The notes under the pieces: model-generated
Told to the model about the DNA's origin: nothing
Seen by the model: only the letters and a program-made list of their open reading frames with translations
Databases searched by the model: none
Part shown: one piece after another, positions 8,901 through 16,810 of the stretch
Numbering within the stretch: the stretch's first letter is position 1
Layout: every line of letters starts with the position of its first letter
Assembly (NCBI GenBank): GCA_905221605.1
Contig: CAJNDS010001136.1
Span: 808,939 to 844,491 of the forward strand
DNA: 35,553 nt
Reading direction: 5' to 3'
DNA from: Symbiodinium natans
Lineage: Eukaryota > Sar > Dinophyceae > Suessiales > Symbiodiniaceae
Translations under genes and position numbers: made by a program

Positions 8901-9679
8901 TGAATGAGTACACTTTACACTTTTTGGGATACTATAGTCCCCCCCTATAGAAATGAAATTGTACACTCTTTTGGGGCTTATGAACTCAGCAACTGAGGTA
9001 CGGCAGATTCTACGGCAGGAGCTACATCTCTCGCCGCTATGGATACACGGGCAACCACCTCACCAAGATGAGCTCATGGTACTGGGGGAGACATCCTCAC
9101 ACTCCGAAGTGCACAACAACCACCACCACCGCAACGTTCAGTTGCACCAGCTCCTCATGCCAGATTCCCGAAGACTACGTGAATGACACGTTTTGTGATT
9201 GCCCCGACTGTGAGGATGAAGCAGATTTCACTTGTGACACCTGGTAGCCCAGGTGGTACCCTTTACCTTTTTTTGGTTTAGGGTTTGGGGTTTGGGGTTT
9301 AGGGTTTTGGGTGTTCCCTTATAAAATAACCAACCCAAAAAAAGGTGCCCTTATTAATCTGGTTACGGGGCTACCAAGGACACCTGCCCCACTACGCACA
9401 CTACGACTTCGTCGACGGCAAGCACATTTACCTCCACGCAGACCACGGGGACTTCGACAACGAGCCTTAGTAGCCGAGTAGACAGCCTTTAACCTTTTGG
9501 GGCAGAACCAATCCTACCATAATTGAAGGTAAACCTTTTTTGACCCTAAACCCTAAACCCTAAACCCTAAACCCTTTTTTGAGCCAGGGTACTCAGCCCT
9601 AAGGAGCACCACAGCCACCTTCACGCGGACTCGTGGGAAGGGTCCATACATCCCGAAGCTTGGCCGGGATTGGGTTTAG
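5963..9679 (+). CDS. Gly/Trp-rich repeat protein, membrane-anchored or secreted, with Cys-rich C-terminal module
   Basis: Exons inferred: 5963-8597, 8727-8817, 8998-9235, 9379-9461 and 9604-9673 or beyond. These joins keep one frame for about 1,039 codons. Start is the first ATG (MDIHADVQPG); the frame is open a few codons upstream. Residues 41-58 form a hydrophobic segment after RRCGWRWW, suggesting a type II anchor or uncleaved signal. A Cys-containing region with a Thr run follows (about 126-170). Residues about 210-826 are tandem AWGQG/AWGKG motifs with periodic PAAAMAAGTAGQAP spacers. Later exons give a Tyr/Arg/Gly-rich stretch, then CQIPEDYVNDTFCDCPDCED, which resembles LDL-receptor class A or glucosidase II beta N-terminal modules, and a Thr/Ser-rich tail. 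If the array at 9674 is not spliced, TAG at 9677 ends the protein. A structural, adhesive or cell-covering role is only inferred; no closer family recognised. Confidence 0.75.
6590..8440 (+). repeat. coding tandem repeats of the Gly/Trp-rich protein
   Basis: Short unit of about 15 bp (GCNTGGGGCMAAGGN, i.e. AWGQG or AWGKG) within a higher-order unit of about 260-330 bp. The PAAAMAAGTAGQAP-like spacer recurs near 6790, 7089, 7418, 7721, 7979 and 8233. Long reading frames in all other frames and on the minus strand across this stretch are shadows of the repeat. Confidence 0.9.
8598..8726 (+). mobile_element. intron 1 of the Gly/Trp gene: telomeric array between an 18-bp direct repeat
   Basis: GAGGCAARTGGTCCAAAT occurs at 8595-8612 and again at 8724-8741 with one mismatch, bracketing about 15 CCCTAAA-type units. 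AG|GCAAGT on the left and CGAG|GCAAAT on the right give a GC-AG intron that restores the frame as YRGKWSKYYGGARRG. Without splicing, a TGA at 8612 ends the protein. Looks like insertion of telomeric repeats with target duplication. Confidence 0.8.
8818..8997 (+). mobile_element. intron 2 of the Gly/Trp gene, family B element copy 1
   Basis: GT-AG intron inside the small duplication GTAC (TT|GTACCC and TGAG|GTACGG); the join restores GKLYGRFYGRSY. It shares AGTACACTTTA-ACACTT, GGGATAC, CCCCTATAGAA and TGTACAC...CTTATGAACTCAGCAACT with RCC1-gene intron 3 at 34544-34662. A 44-bp telomeric tract interrupts it. Confidence 0.85.
8822..8917 (+). repeat. 26-bp perfect direct repeat flanking a 44-bp telomeric tract
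   Basis: The sequence at 8822-8847 (CCTAGTAGCTGAATGAGTAC and 6 more bases) is repeated exactly at 8892-8917, with six TTTAGGG units between. The telomeric tract therefore entered an existing family B element and duplicated 26 bp of it. Confidence 0.95.
9236..9378 (+). mobile_element. intron 3 of the Gly/Trp gene, family C element copy 1
   Basis: GACACCTG at 9236-9243 recurs at 9379-9386. A GA-AG splice (TGT|GACACC, CCAAG|GACACC) joins FTCDTCPTT in frame. Ends GGTAGCCCAGG and GGGGCTACC are inverted repeats. Related copies are at 11192, 16471 and 31012. Telomeric repeats (9279-9315) sit inside the element. Confidence 0.8.
9462..9603 (+). mobile_element. intron 4 of the Gly/Trp gene with embedded telomeric tract
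   Basis: GAGC at 9462 and 9604 flank it; a GA-AG splice joins TTSTTATFTRTRGKG in frame. Ends CTTAGTAGCCGAGTA and TACTCAGCCCTAAGG are inverted repeats. Inside, CCTTTTTTGA occurs on both sides of a CCCTAAA tract (9543-9576), again a duplication at a telomeric insertion. Confidence 0.75.
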
Positions 9680-9795
9680 GGTTTAGGGTTTAGGGTTTAG
9701 GGTTTAGGGTTTAGGGTTTAGGGTTTAGGGTTTAGGGTTTAGGGTTTAGGGTTTAGGGTTTAGGGTTTAGGGTTTAGGGTTTAGGGTTTAGGGTT
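9674..9795 (+). repeat. telomeric array after exon 5 of the Gly/Trp gene
   Basis: Seventeen nearly perfect TTTAGGG units. The array begins at codon boundary GAT TGG|GTTTAGGG, so it gives either a donor or a Val-stop ending. Confidence 0.95.
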
Positions 9796-10589
9796 GTCTG
9801 AGCCCGAAACGGCCCTCATTCATCCCCCAAAAAAAACAGCAACAACCATGCAGAACTCCAATAGAACCCCTGAATTACGACCCATAGAAGTTGAAGACCC
9901 CAAACTCTACACCCTAAACCTTCCCCCCCACCCCCCAGGAACAAACCCTAAACCCCAAACCCCCAAACCCCAAACCCCCAACCCCAAACCCTGCGGAGTG
10001 GTTCGTCCAGCTATGCGGGTGCCGCCAAACCCCAAACCCTATATCCTACACCCTACACCCTACACCCTCCCCCCTCCCAGGGACAATGATGGAGTCGCTC
10101 TGGGCGCAGCTTTGGGTTCGACCCTGGGCGCCTTCCTCAGACAAGAGTTGCACTTTTAGGGTTTAGGCTTTAGGCTTTAGTTTAGGGTTTGGGGTTTGGG
10201 GTTTTTGGGAGTTTTCTCCGGGGATTGACATGGTCCCTTCAATAGATGCCCTTAAGTGGGGACCCCTTATGTACCAAAAAACACCCTAAACCCTACAAAA
10301 CCCAAAGGCCCGTATTTCAGTTGTAAGGGACCGTGTAACTACCTGTGGAGGTTTAGGGACCTGATGCGTTTAGAGTCTAGGGTTTAGGGTTTAGGGTTTA
10401 GGGTTTTGGGTTTTGGGTTTAGGGTTTAGGGTTCAGGTGCCTACGCCCGCAAGCTGAGCTTTAAACTTTTTTGGGCTTCCTCATTTAGTAGGAACAGTTG
10501 CAGTCAAGCCTTTTTTTTGGTTCCTTAACTATAAAAGTACGTAAACAGTAAACCCTAAAGCCTAAACCCTAAACCCTAAACCCCTCCAG
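9796..10589 (+). other. mixed region: degenerate telomeric repeats with possible small exons
   Basis: 9918-10070 is decayed CCCTAAA/CCCCAAA sequence. Two short islands look protein-like: 10003-10035 (PAEWFVQLCGCR) and 10081-10158 (DNDGVALGAALGSTLGAFLR and on), the latter hydrophobic and similar in style to the exon at 10590. 10374-10436 is a TTTAGGG array and 10546-10582 a CCCTAAA array. Splice borders could not be fixed. Confidence 0.4.
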
Positions 10590-11866
10590 GTGCGGCACTC
10601 GCCGTCTCGTTGGGCGTCGGCCTCGGCTTGTCTACCGGCCTGGGCGTCTTCTTTGCCACTGGCAGCTTTTCGGTCTCCGTGCCCCGGCATCGGCCCCCCC
10701 CCCCCCCCCCGAGGTTCAGGGTTTGGGGTTTAGGGTTTGAGTTTTAGGGGGTTTAGGGGGTTTAGGGTTTGAGGTTCAGGGGGTTTAGGGTTTAGGGGGT
10801 TTAGGCCGTTTAGGGGGTTTAGGGGGTTTAGGGGTGCCCTTTGTTGATTCTCAGACTCTTCTGGGACTTAGGTGCCAAATGCTGGAGAATTCCGCCAGGA
10901 TCCAGATGCAATCGCTGCCCTCAAGAAGACCGTCGCAAAGTTGGCTGGGCCGAACATTGACGAGAGTACCGTCGAGTTGACTGTGCCGTGCGAGAATGCG
11001 AAGCTTACTGTCGGTTAGCAGAGAATCCCTTAAAGGGTATATATAGGTGGTTGTCAAAATTATGGTTTTGGATGCCTATTATCATGCGGCACCTAATATT
11101 TAGGGTACCCCAAAAGGGATCAGAATTTTGACAACCACCCACATAAGGATATAGGGTACCTCATTCCCTCATGACCCCTACTAACCAACAGCTTGGTAGC
11201 CTTGTGGTACCCTTTACCATTTTTCTGGTTTCCCTTATAGAATAACCAACCCAAAAAAGCGTGCCCTTATTACAATATGGTTGCTGCCCTAAGCCCTAAA
11301 TCCTAAACCCTAAACCCTAAACCCTAAACCCTCAACCCTGAACCCTAAGCCCTAAGCCCTAAGCCCTAAGCCCTAAGCCCTAAGCCCTAAGCCCTAAGCC
11401 CTAAGCCCTAAGCCCTAAGCCCTAAGTAAGGAAGAGGCGTCTTGATGTTCGCAGTGCACTTCGCCGCTTGGACGAGACGGTCGGCGTTTGCTTCAGGATC
11501 TCCATCCGTGGCGAGGAGGCCACTTAGGGGAACTTGGACATCCTTTTTTTTGAAATCTTGGCTACTAGAATTCCTTTGTACCTTTTGGTTACTAGAGCCC
11601 TTAAGGAACAGCTAAAAATGTAATTTTTTGCTAGGGTGCTAAGTTCAGTAGAGGCCAGCACGAGTGTGTGCCAGCGGCTGTCGGGCTTTGGCACAGGGTC
11701 CGCTCAGCGAGTCCTCGCTGAGGAACTGAGCAATATTCCCGGACGCTCGGTGCGGGTCGTCAGTTGGGACGCCCAACCAAACCCGATCGCATACAACCCC
11801 AACCAGAATGTCGGAGATTCAGGCGGTGGATTTGATCCATCTCAGGCGGGAATCTCACTCGGCTAG
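10590..11866 (+). CDS. 3' exons of an unidentified gene
   Basis: Candidate exons: 10590-10695 after CCTCCAG, a hydrophobic GAALAVSLGVGLGLSTGLGV stretch like a membrane segment; 10872-11013 after CTTAG, reading VPNAGEFRQDPDAIAALKKT and on to a GTTAGC donor; 11431-11518 (KRRLDVRSALRRLDETVGVC and on); and 11654-11866, ending ...GGGFDPSQAGISLG and a stop. The last junction is firm: a GC-AG intron in a GAGGCCA direct repeat. Reading phase between 11013 and 11431 does not match, so an exon is missing or a border is wrong. The first two exons could belong to the Gly/Trp gene upstream. No family recognised. Confidence 0.55.
10719..10835 (+). repeat. variant telomeric array, GGGGGTTTA units
   Basis: TTTAGGG drifting to TTTAGGGGG and TTTAGGGGGG, preceded by a C-rich homopolymer at about 10696-10710. 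Confidence 0.85.
11014..11191 (+). mobile_element. palindromic element, family M copy 1
   Basis: GGTGGTTGTCAAAATT and AATTTTGACAACCACC form a perfect 16-bp inverted pair inside wider arms starting GGTTAGCAG and ending CTACTAACC. Abuts a family C element. Related arms (CTTAGTAGGG, CCCCTACTAAG) occur at 20808-20941. Confidence 0.8.
11192..11289 (+). mobile_element. family C element copy 2
   Basis: TTGGTAGCC, GTGGTACCCTTTACCATTTT, CCCTTATAGAATAACCAACCC and GTGCCCTTATTA are shared with the copies at 9236 and 16471. It lies directly between a family M element and a telomeric array. Confidence 0.8.
11281..11430 (+). repeat. telomeric array switching to CCCTAAG units
   Basis: Starts as CCCTAAA and becomes about twelve homogeneous CCCTAAG units, i.e. 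CTTAGGG on the other strand. It ends TAAGTAAG|GAAG, a possible acceptor. Confidence 0.95.
11519..11653 (+). mobile_element. family H intron, copy 1
   Basis: GAGGCCA is repeated at both edges (11516-11522 and 11651-11657). A GC-AG splice (GAG|GCCACT, GAG|GCCAGC) joins ISIRGEEASTSVCQR in frame. Shares AAGGAACAGCT-like, AATTTTTTGCTAGGG and AAGTTCAGT with RCC1-gene intron 2 at 34353-34456. Confidence 0.85.
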
Positions 11867-12269
11867 ATCGCTTAGACGCCCATCCTCGGCTAGATTGTCG
11901 TTCCCTTATGGGCTGGCTTCCCAACTCGCATACCGACATGATTTCTGAAAGCTGGGGTTCGAATAGCTGCGCCAGCAGAGTTTGTTTCCAGCTGCACAGG
12001 CCTCAAAACTACAGGCCCAGAATTCCCGGTGTTGTTTCTGGTCGTGTGACCTTCTGGCACAGCGTCTACTAGGATGAGTGGCTCTGCTGAAAAATTTCAG
12101 TATGTGCCACAGTTTTACAAAGCCTGCCTTTTGCTAAAGTGCACAGGGCGCCTCGCGACAGAGAGTCAGTCGCCATGCCAATTTAGAGTGCTACTTTTGT
12201 GTCACACTTGCAACGATAGTTCGGAACTGCAGACAGCCCCCAGCCAGAACCAAAAGGGCACTGTGCCGG
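11867..12269 (+). other. 3' flank after the stop at 11866
   Basis: No telomeric repeat and no recognised element. A 70-codon frame from 12074 has weak, unstructured composition and is not called. Probably 3' untranslated or intergenic sequence. Confidence 0.4.
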
Positions 12270-12314
12270 CTTTCCCTAAACCCTGAACCCTAAACCCTAA
12301 ACCCTAAACCCTGA
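12270..12314 (+). repeat. telomeric array, CCCTAAA orientation
   Basis: About six units with one CCCTGAA. Confidence 0.9.
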
Positions 12315-12325
12315 GCGCACACACT

Positions 12326-12589
12326 ATGCATCGCAGTGCGGCTGCCAGTGCCGGGGCGCGGCCTGTGAGGTTTGACATCAGACCACGCATTCCACAAGAG
12401 GCAAGAGTTGGGATGTTCCCCCTGATACTAACAGCTCCTTATAGGGTTTAGGGTTTAGGGCCCTCCTTATACAAACAGCTCCTTAGTAGGGATCAGAATG
12501 GGCGGGGGGGGGGGGGGGGGGGGGGGTACTCCCTACGAAGGACTGTTTGTATAAGGGGAAACATCCCAAGGCCAAAGCCTCCCGAAAGG
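12326..12589 (+). CDS. two exon-like islands joined across a family A introner
   Basis: 12326-12400 starts with ATG and reads MHRSAAASAGARPVRFDIRP and on to PQE. Splicing at GAG|GCAAGA and CCCAAG|GCCAAA gives PQEAKASRK in frame, and the second part ends at 12589 on a GTTTAGGG donor. CCCTAAA lies to the left and TTTAGGG to the right. The N-terminal Ala/Arg-rich sequence would suit a targeting peptide, but no family is recognised. Confidence 0.5.
12401..12570 (+). mobile_element. family A introner copy 2 with telomeric insertion and G23 tract
   Basis: TTGGGATGTTCCCC and GGGGAAACATCCCAAG form terminal inverted repeats. GAGGCAAG/AAGGCCAA at the edges gives a GC-AG intron. Inside, CTAACAGCTCCTTAT and CAAACAGCTCCTTAG flank two telomeric units, so the left arm was duplicated around them. 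G23 lies at 12504-12526. Confidence 0.85.
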
Positions 12590-12640
12590 GTTTAGGGTTT
12601 GGGGTTTAGGGTTTAGGGTTTAGGGTTTAGGGTTTAGGGG
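12590..12640 (+). repeat. telomeric array, TTTAGGG orientation
   Basis: About seven units immediately after the exon-like island, starting GTTTAGGG. Confidence 0.95.
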
Positions 12641-13408
12641 TGCTTCGCAGGAGGTGCTTTTAGTCGATGAATGCTGCTGGCGGATGGTGTTCTCATGAAA
12701 GCTTTTCGAGCTTCTTACATTAATGTTACTTGTCTTACATTCATGTGTTTCTTACACCTTCTTACATTAAGATCATTCCCCACCTCAACTCTTCTCCTGG
12801 CCCAACCCCTGGAGTGCACAACCTCAGAGAACTCCAGAGGCCCCATATTCAGAGTCTCCCTAGGGTGCCCAACCCCCAGAGTGTGCCCCGAAGTGACCCA
12901 GAGTCTCCCACCCAGAGTCTCCCTGGAGTGCCCGACCCCAGAGTTTTTTTAGAGTGCCTGTCCCCGGAGTGCCCAGCCCCAGAGTCTCCCGTGCCCAAAC
13001 CCAGAGGCCCAACCCCAGAGTCTCCCTAGAGCGCCTGTCCCCGGAGTGCTTGGAACCCCAGAGTCTCCCTCGAGTGCCCAACCCCAGATTGTCCCCAGAG
13101 TGCCCAGCCCCAGAGTGTTGCTGGAATGCCCAACCCCAGAGTATCTCTACCAAGATTACCATCTTCTTACATGAGCATTCTATTTTCTTACGCTATTCTA
13201 TCATTCTACTATCACTACTACCTTCTTACATGAGTATCAGTTTTCTCACATTCTTACATCATTCTACTCTCATTACCATCTTAGTACGCATGCCTCCGGA
13301 TCGCCAGCGCCTGTTGGCCCACAGTCTTCGCCAAGCCCCGAAGGGGCCAGGCCAAATTGCCAGGGTTGCGGGGCTTTGGGTTGCAGGGGTAGAGGAGAGA
13401 GAGGTTTT
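12641..13408 (+). repeat. CCCCAGAGTCTCCC minisatellite and flanks
   Basis: About 12830-13150 is a degenerate tandem repeat built on CCCAACCCCAGAGTCTCCC and CTAGAGTGCC modules of about 30-40 bp. Adjacent TTCTTACAT phrases recur at 12712-12770 and 13160-13280. Pro/Ser-rich frames on both strands here are repeat artefacts; no gene called. Confidence 0.75.
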
Positions 13409-13498
13409 AAGGGTTTAGGGGTTTAGGGTTTAGGGGTTTAGGGGTTTAGGGGTTTAGGGTTTAGGGGTTTTAGGGTGTAGGGTTTAGGGTTTAGGTCT
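13409..13498 (+). repeat. mixed TTTAGGG/TTTAGGGG array
   Basis: Alternates 7-bp and 8-bp units, with one GTGTAGGG. Confidence 0.9.
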
Positions 13499-13512
13499 GA
13501 GCCCAAAACCAG

Positions 13513-13608
13513 ATGGCGGCCGAAGCGCTCCTCCGTGTCTTTGTGCTGGGATCCGGCTTCTGGTTCTTCACCGTCCCTCAGCGATGCAAGTCACCGGCTA
13601 ATTTGGGG
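13513..13608 (+). CDS. possible first exon with hydrophobic N terminus
   Basis: ATG at 13513 opens MAAEALLRVFVLGSGFWFFT and continues to PANLG, stopping at the edge of the family L element. The hydrophobic run after one Arg resembles a signal peptide. Beyond the element, 13851-13897 is open as FLWLPCGNPAAREELK and may be the next exon. Borders uncertain. Confidence 0.4.
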
Positions 13609-13610
13609 TG

Positions 13611-13850
13611 AATATGTGGGGTTTACGAACATGCCCCCTAAGTGCCCGAATATGGTTATAAGTACACTTATAAGTACAGCTATAGTTGGTTCATAAGTAC
13701 CATGAACCTCTAAGTATAAGCCATAGACATCCATCGGGGGGTTTACGAACATAAGGGACCCCCAATATAGACCCCTCAAATAGTAGGCTTCACGTGTAAG
13801 AAGCACCCCAAGAAGATAACCCCCTAATTTCGGAAACCCCACCATATGAC
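13611..13850 (+). mobile_element. family L element copy 2
   Basis: Outer arms ATATGTGGGGTTTACGAA and TTCGGAAACCCCACCATATG match the 5269-5376 element in form. GGGTTTACGAACAT occurs twice inside, suggesting nesting. An 84-codon minus-strand frame is only a by-product of the palindrome. Confidence 0.75.
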
Positions 13851-13984
13851 TTTCTGTGGTTACCCTGTGGAAACCCCGCGGCCAGAGAGGAACTGAAACC
13901 CTAAACCCTAAACCCCAAACTCTAAGTTTAAACCCTTATTACACCCTAGAAATTGTTACAATCTAACCTGACAAGTTTTTCTTC

Positions 13985-14094
13985 AAGTGACAGAGTGAAG
14001 CTTATACACCCTATACACCCTATGCACCCTGTACACCCTATACACCCTATACACCCTATACACCTAAACCCTAAACCCTAAACCCTAAACCACC
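13985..14094 (+). repeat. CACCCTATA tandem repeat grading into CCCTAAA
   Basis: About six 9-bp TACACCCTA-type units followed by telomeric units. Confidence 0.85.
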
Positions 14095-14098
14095 CTTG

Positions 14099-14195
14099 AG
14101 CCCAAACGGAGCAGCCCTTCGGTGCGTCGTGAGCGTCAGCTGGGTGGCACGAAATTGCTAGGCCCTTGGGGTGTTGTATATCTTCCCTTCTAAGC
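14099..14195 (+). CDS. exon-like island, basic fragment
   Basis: Open as LEPKRSSPSVRRERQLGGTK and on to VVYLPF and a stop at CCCTTCTAA. The RERQLG motif also occurs in the island at 3286 (KERQLG), perhaps by chance. Family unknown. Confidence 0.35.
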
Positions 14196-14212
14196 CCTAA
14201 AGCTTAAACCTT

Positions 14213-14256
14213 AAACCCTAAACCCTAAACCCTAAACCCTAAACCCTAAACCCTAT
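14213..14256 (+). repeat. telomeric array, CCCTAAA orientation
   Basis: About six units followed at 14257-14313 by part of the ~115-bp element. Confidence 0.9.
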
Positions 14257-14330
14257 TAGTTTAAGAGGATCATGTTTAGGAATGTTTTGTTAGTGGGTTT
14301 CAGGGCCATCCTCGGTTAAAAGAAACTGAA

Positions 14331-14440
14331 CTTGGGATGTTCCCCCCCTTGTACGAACAGTCCTTAATAGGGATTCGGGTCTAGGGCTTAGGGTTATAGT
14401 CCCTATTAAGGGCTGCTAGTATAAGCACAACACATCCCAG
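14331..14440 (+). mobile_element. palindromic element, family A copy 3
   Basis: CTTGGGATGTTCCCCCC with GAACAGTCCTTAATAGGGA pairs with CCCTATTAAGGGCTGCTAG and ends CACATCCCAG. TCTAGGGCTTAGGG in the loop is telomere-like. Confidence 0.85.
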
Positions 14441-14531
14441 CCTAAAACCCTAAACCCTAAACCCTAAACCCTAAACCCTAAACCCTAAACCCTAAACCCT
14501 GAACCCTAAACCCTAAACCCTAAACCCTAAG
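14441..14531 (+). repeat. telomeric array, CCCTAAA orientation
   Basis: Twelve units ending CCCTAAG, whose AG could be an acceptor. Confidence 0.95.
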
Positions 14532-14648
14532 ACCAGCTAAGGCCATCTGGAGTCCTCCGCTCCCACCCCCGCTTCCGGCAGCCTGCACTCGCACGTCTGG
14601 CCCACCCCTGCGTGTGACCCTGAGCCATTGCGTGGAGGAGGGAGGAGG
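14532..14648 (+). CDS. exon-like island, Pro-rich
   Basis: After CCCTAAG, open for 38 codons (PAKAIWSPPLPPPLPAACTR and on to HCVEEGG), ending two bases into a codon at GTTTGGGGTTTAGG. Flanked by CCCTAAA and TTTAGGG arrays. Family unknown. Confidence 0.4.
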
Positions 14649-14716
14649 GTTTGGGGTTTAGGGTTTAGGGTTTAGGGTTTAGGGTTTAGGGTTTAGGGTT
14701 TAGGGTTTAGGGTTGA
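14649..14716 (+). repeat. telomeric array, TTTAGGG orientation
   Basis: About nine units. Confidence 0.95.
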
Positions 14717-15122
14717 AAAACAGGGGTTTAGGATGTGTTGGTTTTCGACCATGAGCGGTACCTATTTGGTGTACAACATTTGCCACGGAGATTGCTTAAT
14801 CTATCACTGCTCGGGCGTCGCATAAATTCTGCCTTTTTCTTCGCTGCAACTTGGCTCTCGAATGTCCCGCGGGGCTGAGAGAGATTTGTGTTAAAAGTCC
14901 GGGCGCTCTTTAAGTTTTTTCCAGGGTTTAGGGTTCAGGGTTTAGGGTTCACGGTTTAGGGTTTAGGGTTTGGGGACATAAAGGGTGGCCCTTAGACTGT
15001 CAGGTCCCAGCAAGGTCGGTTTCGAAGCCTGGGGTTTAGGGTTTGGAAGTTTAAGGTTTAGGGCTTAGGGTTTAGGGTTTAGGGTTTAGGGTTTAGGGTT
15101 TAGGGTTTCTGCTCGCTTCCAG
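14717..15122 (+). other. non-coding interval with small telomeric tracts
   Basis: TTTAGGG tracts at 14922-14975 and 15030-15108 within unique sequence. No convincing exon. It ends in CTCGCTTCCAG, a good acceptor for the island at 15123. Confidence 0.5.
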
Positions 15123-15197
15123 GAGCCCTTCCTGTACGAGGCGGTGTGCAAGGCAGCCTACCTGAAAGTGTCGGGTGTCATTTTTCGTTGCACCTAT
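15123..15197 (+). CDS. clean 25-codon exon-like island
   Basis: Preceded by a pyrimidine-rich acceptor (CTCGCTTCCAG) and followed by GTTAGGGTTTAGG. Exactly 25 codons, EPFLYEAVCKAAYLKVSGVI and on to CTY. One of the most protein-like islands in the window. Family unknown. Confidence 0.55.
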
Positions 15198-15450
15198 GTT
15201 AGGGTTTAGGGTTTAGGGTTTAGGGTTTAGGGTTTAGGGCTTAGGGTCCATGTACCATGATGCAGCAGAGGCTGTGGGCCCACAGGATTGAAGACACCAA
15301 AATCTGAACCCGAAACCCTCCACCCTCAGCCCTAAGCCCTAAACCCTGCAGTTTAGGGTTTAGGGTTTAGGGTTTAGGGTTTAGGGTTCAGGGTTTAGGG
15401 TTTAGGGTTTAGGGTTCAGGGTTTAGGGTTTAGGGTTTAGGGTTTAGGGC
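15198..15450 (+). repeat. telomeric arrays around a short unique segment
   Basis: TTTAGGG arrays at 15198-15249 and 15354-15450 and a short CCCTAAA tract at about 15310-15348. 15250-15300 is unique sequence without a supported frame. Confidence 0.85.
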
Positions 15451-16112
15451 AAAAAAAAACACCAAAACCCGTGCCACACCGTAGTGCCTCTATGCATTTA
15501 CCGGAGACGCCTGTTTGGGACGCATGGTCTCGTTCCTAGGACCTGCTTGGGCTCATTCCAAGTAACAGCCCTGCAAATTCCTGAAAGCGGAAATGCATGG
15601 CGGTTTAGGATTGAGGGTTTAGGGTCAATAGCAACAAGAATTCAGTGGTGCCTTCAAACTTATAAAGGCCTGCAGTTCCTCAGCGTCACGCATACAGAAG
15701 GGAGGCACAATCTTTAAAACACAAGATACGTGCTTTAATTCTAGGGGGCGCCGGAGATTCGCACTTCGAATGTCGACTTAGGGTTTGGGGTTTAGGGTTT
15801 GCCAGCCCAGCAGTGCCTGTAAGCATGCAGTTGCGAGAACCTCGGCTATGGACGCGGTCCAAGAGAACTGTTAATCAGAAGGTAAGGGCATAGGAATGTG
15901 GGAGCCTTGGTAAGGCGAAAATGCCTTGAGATTCAGATTCTTGCGACTCCAAAAGCAGAATACAGGCCGAAATTCCATCTTTCCCGAATGTCAGAACCTG
16001 GCTTGGGGCGGAAGAGTTGCCGTGAGCAGAAATAGGAGCGTACGTAGTCTCCGGGCCCAGAAAGGCCTCAGTTGTCGCCTGCATCGTACAATGCCAGCCT
16101 GACAACAACCTA
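15451..16112 (+). other. unique interval with weak open frames on both strands
   Basis: A 77-codon + frame (15484-15717) and a 77-codon minus frame (16108-15875, starting MLSGWHCTMQ) are present. Neither shows a motif, splice context or biased codon pattern strong enough to call. A short telomeric tract lies near 15780. Confidence 0.35.
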
Positions 16113-16190
16113 CCGTTTAGGGTTGAGGGGTTTAGGGGTTTAGGGGTTAGGGGTTTAGGGGTGTTGGGTTTAGGGTTTACGGTTTAGGGT
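16113..16190 (+). repeat. mixed TTTAGGG/TTTAGGGG array
   Basis: Degenerate units of 7-8 bp. Confidence 0.85.
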
Positions 16191-16316
16191 TTTGCCCACT
16201 TAAATCTTGAACTCAAGAATCTTCGCTGCCTTTGCTAATGCGCGATTTTTGCCTAATTAGGTTCCTTGAAGCAGTGTCGCGGGCTTCCTTGGAAGCCTTC
16301 TTATTCCAAGTTCCAG

Positions 16317-16386
16317 AACCCTAAACCCTAGACCCTAAACCCTAAACCCTAAACCCTAAACCCTAAACCCTAAACCCTAAACCCTC
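16317..16386 (+). repeat. telomeric array, CCCTAAA orientation
   Basis: Ten units, one drifting to CCCTAGA. Confidence 0.95.
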
Positions 16387-16470
16387 AGTGCGGCTCGACC
16401 TTGCTGGTTCATTTCTTTAACTTCTCAGGACAAACAATAGCAGTTTGAGCTGCCTTCTGCTTTTCACTTC

Positions 16471-16590
16471 ACCTGGTAGCCCAGTGGTACCCTTTACCAT
16501 TTGTTTTTGGGTTCTGGCTTCCCTTATAAAATCACCAAGCCCAAAAAAGGGTGCCCTTATTATAAAATGGTTAGTGGGCTACCTAACCTG
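16471..16590 (+). mobile_element. family C element copy 3
   Basis: ACCTG at 16471-16475 and 16586-16590 is a probable target duplication. Ends GGTAGCCCAGTGGTACCC and GTGGGCTACC pair. It lacks the telomeric insert of copy 1, so it serves as an uninterrupted reference. Confidence 0.85.
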
Positions 16591-16659
16591 CCCTGCGTTT
16601 TTGATTTTGTTTTTGTTTGGGAGGAACCCTAAACTCTAAACAACGCGCAGAGTCGTTCC

Positions 16660-16800
16660 GAGTATGGGCCCTCAATTTGGGTCCCTTGTTACATAGCCAA
16701 AGAATAGACTACATGTTTTGGAGTCCTTGTAGAATACTACTTCGGATCTGTATAAAGAAGGGCAAGGGACCATACTAAGGGCCCGTGGTTCCAACCTCAG
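16660..16800 (+). mobile_element. family F element copy 1
   Basis: Arms GAGTATGGGCCCTCAATTTGG and AAGGGCCCGTGGTTCCAACC. In inverted orientation it matches the element at 22156-22333 (GGTTGGAACCATAGGCCCTT). Confidence 0.75.
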
Positions 16801-16810
16801 GTAAAGAGAG

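Noticed and set aside
12671-13418. Pro/Ser-rich frames of 93-154 codons on both strands
   Set aside because: Generated by the CCCCAGAGTCTCCC minisatellite.
13591-13845. 84-codon minus-strand hydrophobic frame
   Set aside because: Coincides with the arms and interior of a palindromic family L element; no independent support.
15875-16108. Minus-strand 77-codon gene
   Set aside because: No motif, splice context or neighbour supports it; left as an unsupported frame.
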